This document shows, piece by piece, positions 5,555-6,392 of a DNA stretch of 6,392 nt. The stretch comes from Candidatus Cloacimonadota bacterium (GTDB taxonomy: Bacteria; Cloacimonadota; Cloacimonadia; Cloacimonadales; WRIO01). The notes below the pieces were generated by a model. The model saw only the letters and a program-made list of their open reading frames with translations, did no database searches and had not been told where the DNA came from. The DNA lies in assembly GCA_017998585.1 (NCBI GenBank), contig JAGOCT010000103.1, forward strand, positions 1-6,392, read 5' to 3'. Position numbers and translations under genes: made by a program. Each line of letters begins with the position of its first letter. Positions within the stretch are counted from its first letter, which is position 1.

Positions 5555-6392
5555 ATGCGTGAGTATGAATTATTACCAAAGATTCAGGATGCAGATCTGA
5601 AAGACAAGGTTGTATTGGTTCGTATGGATCATAATGTAGTAAAAAAAGGCAAGATAAAGGATGCTTTTCGTATTGATGCGACTTTTGCTACCTTGTTTTA
5701 TATTTTAGCAAAAGGGGGGAAACCTGTCCTAATGACGCATATTGGACGTCCAAAGGATAAGAAAACGGGAAAAATCAATATCTCTTATGAAGAAGATGTA
5801 AAACCTGTTGTTGAATATCTGAAACAAAAGCTGGGCTTACAAATTGCAATTCCTCAATTTAAAAGAATAGATGAAGACGGATATTATGGTATTGACAGCT
5901 CAATCAATTTTATGTTGAGAGATCTACGTCAAGACAAGATAGATCTTATTTATTTACCAAATACTCGTTTCTTCATGGGCGAAGAGGCTAAAGGAGAAAT
6001 GAGAGATGCCTTCGGGAAACAATTAGCCGGATTAGCTGATATTTTTGTTAATGATGCCTTTGGGTCATGGCAGCCACATGCTTCTACTGTAAAACCCGCA
6101 GAATATCTGCCAGCTTATGCAGGGCTGTTAATGCAGAAAGAAATCAGCAACCTGCAGAAAATTTTTGAACCTGATAAACCATTCCTGGCAGTTGTTGCTG
6201 GCTCCAAGTTTGATACGAAAATTGGCCCATTACGCTCTATTTTAAAAAAAGTTGATCACCTGCTGCTAGGCGGAGTGATTTATAATGCATATCTCTCAGT
6301 AAAATATGGTATTGAGATTAAAGGTATAGATCCGGCTGATCTGGATATTGCAAAAGAATTTGTCGCTCTTGCTAAAGAAAATCCGGGAAAAG
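5555..6392 (+). CDS. pgk: Phosphoglycerate kinase, divergent, truncated by the window end
   Basis: Phosphoglycerate kinase interconverts 1,3-bisphosphoglycerate + ADP and 3-phosphoglycerate + ATP in cytoplasmic glycolysis/gluconeogenesis. The first 279 codons are present, about 70% of the usual ~400; the nucleotide-binding C-terminal domain is mostly missing. Recognisable blocks in family order are VVLVRMDHNV (19-28, usual VRxDxNVP), FRID (38-41, substrate arginine R39), MTHIGRP (60-66, H62 and R65), LPNTRF (134-139, usual LLENxRF, R138), VNDAFG (165-170), AGSKFDTKIG (215-224, usual GGxKVxxK, K218 and K222), and LLLGGVIYNAYL (236-247, usual xxGGGxAxTF). Odd points: the near-invariant His-Arg after DAFG is absent (SWQPHAST, one residue shorter than the usual xxHRAxAST), and GGG reads GGV. 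AGAGG (5545-5549) lies 5 nt before the ATG. Family membership is clear; full catalytic competence is less certain. Confidence 0.9.
   Translation, partial: MREYELLPKIQDADLKDKVVLVRMDHNVVKKGKIKDAFRIDATFATLFYILAKGGKPVLMTHIGRPKDKKTGKINISYEEDVKPVVEYLKQKLGLQIAIPQFKRIDEDGYYGIDSSINFMLRDLRQDKIDLIYLPNTRFFMGEEAKGEMRDAFGKQLAGLADIFVNDAFGSWQPHASTVKPAEYLPAYAGLLMQKEISNLQKIFEPDKPFLAVVAGSKFDTKIGPLRSILKKVDHLLLGGVIYNAYLSVKYGIEIKGIDPADLDIAKEFVALAKENPGK

Noticed and set aside
1..6392. Mobile element, CRISPR array, tRNA/rRNA or defence system
   Set aside because: No transposase or integrase, terminal inverted repeats, regularly spaced DNA direct repeats, or tRNA/rRNA-like sequence was found; the only regular repeats are protein-level units inside one gene.

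Overview
The window is AT-rich bacterial DNA carrying five genes, all on the + strand. Each gap between them is about 100-175 bp, and most gaps hold a recognisable promoter, terminator or inverted repeat. The genes therefore look like mostly separate transcription units rather than one operon. The strongest taxonomic clue is the large secreted protein in the middle. It has a signal peptide, a tryptophan-centred repeat array, and a C-terminal domain opening with YQNYPNPFNPTTTI, the FlgD-like / type IX secretion sorting domain. That combination is typical of the Fibrobacteres-Chlorobi-Bacteroidetes (FCB) superphylum and its relatives, such as Cloacimonadota, Ignavibacteria, Calditrichota and Marinimicrobia. 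My best guess is a Cloacimonadota-like organism, by inference only. The promoters upstream of two genes match the E. coli-like TTGACA/TATAAT consensus rather than the Bacteroidota-type one.

Layout: (1) 7-822, a nitroreductase-family flavoprotein with an N-terminal pair of [4Fe-4S] clusters. (2) 847-875, a near-perfect sigma70-type promoter, then 926-1615, a CheY-like receiver joined to a histidine-kinase-like dimerisation segment with no ATPase domain. (3) 1616-1765, a structured leader with an 8+8 bp perfect inverted repeat just before the ribosome binding site, then 1766-2173, a small stand-alone TerB-like helical protein, closed by a rho-independent terminator at 2200-2240. (4) 2348-5386, the 1012-residue secreted repeat protein, closed by a strong terminator at 5413-5438. 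(5) 5496-5524, a second consensus-like promoter, then 5555 to the window end, the first 279 codons of a divergent phosphoglycerate kinase.

Functionally this is a mixed neighbourhood: anaerobic redox chemistry, signalling, a TerB-type accessory protein, a surface or secreted protein, and central glycolysis. I see no mobile element, CRISPR array, tRNA or rRNA, and no obvious multi-gene defence or biosynthetic system. The points most worth a second look are the 16-fold ~55-residue repeat architecture of the secreted protein, the receiver-plus-orphan-H-box protein, the altered substrate-binding motifs in the phosphoglycerate kinase, and the inverted repeat ahead of the TerB-like gene.
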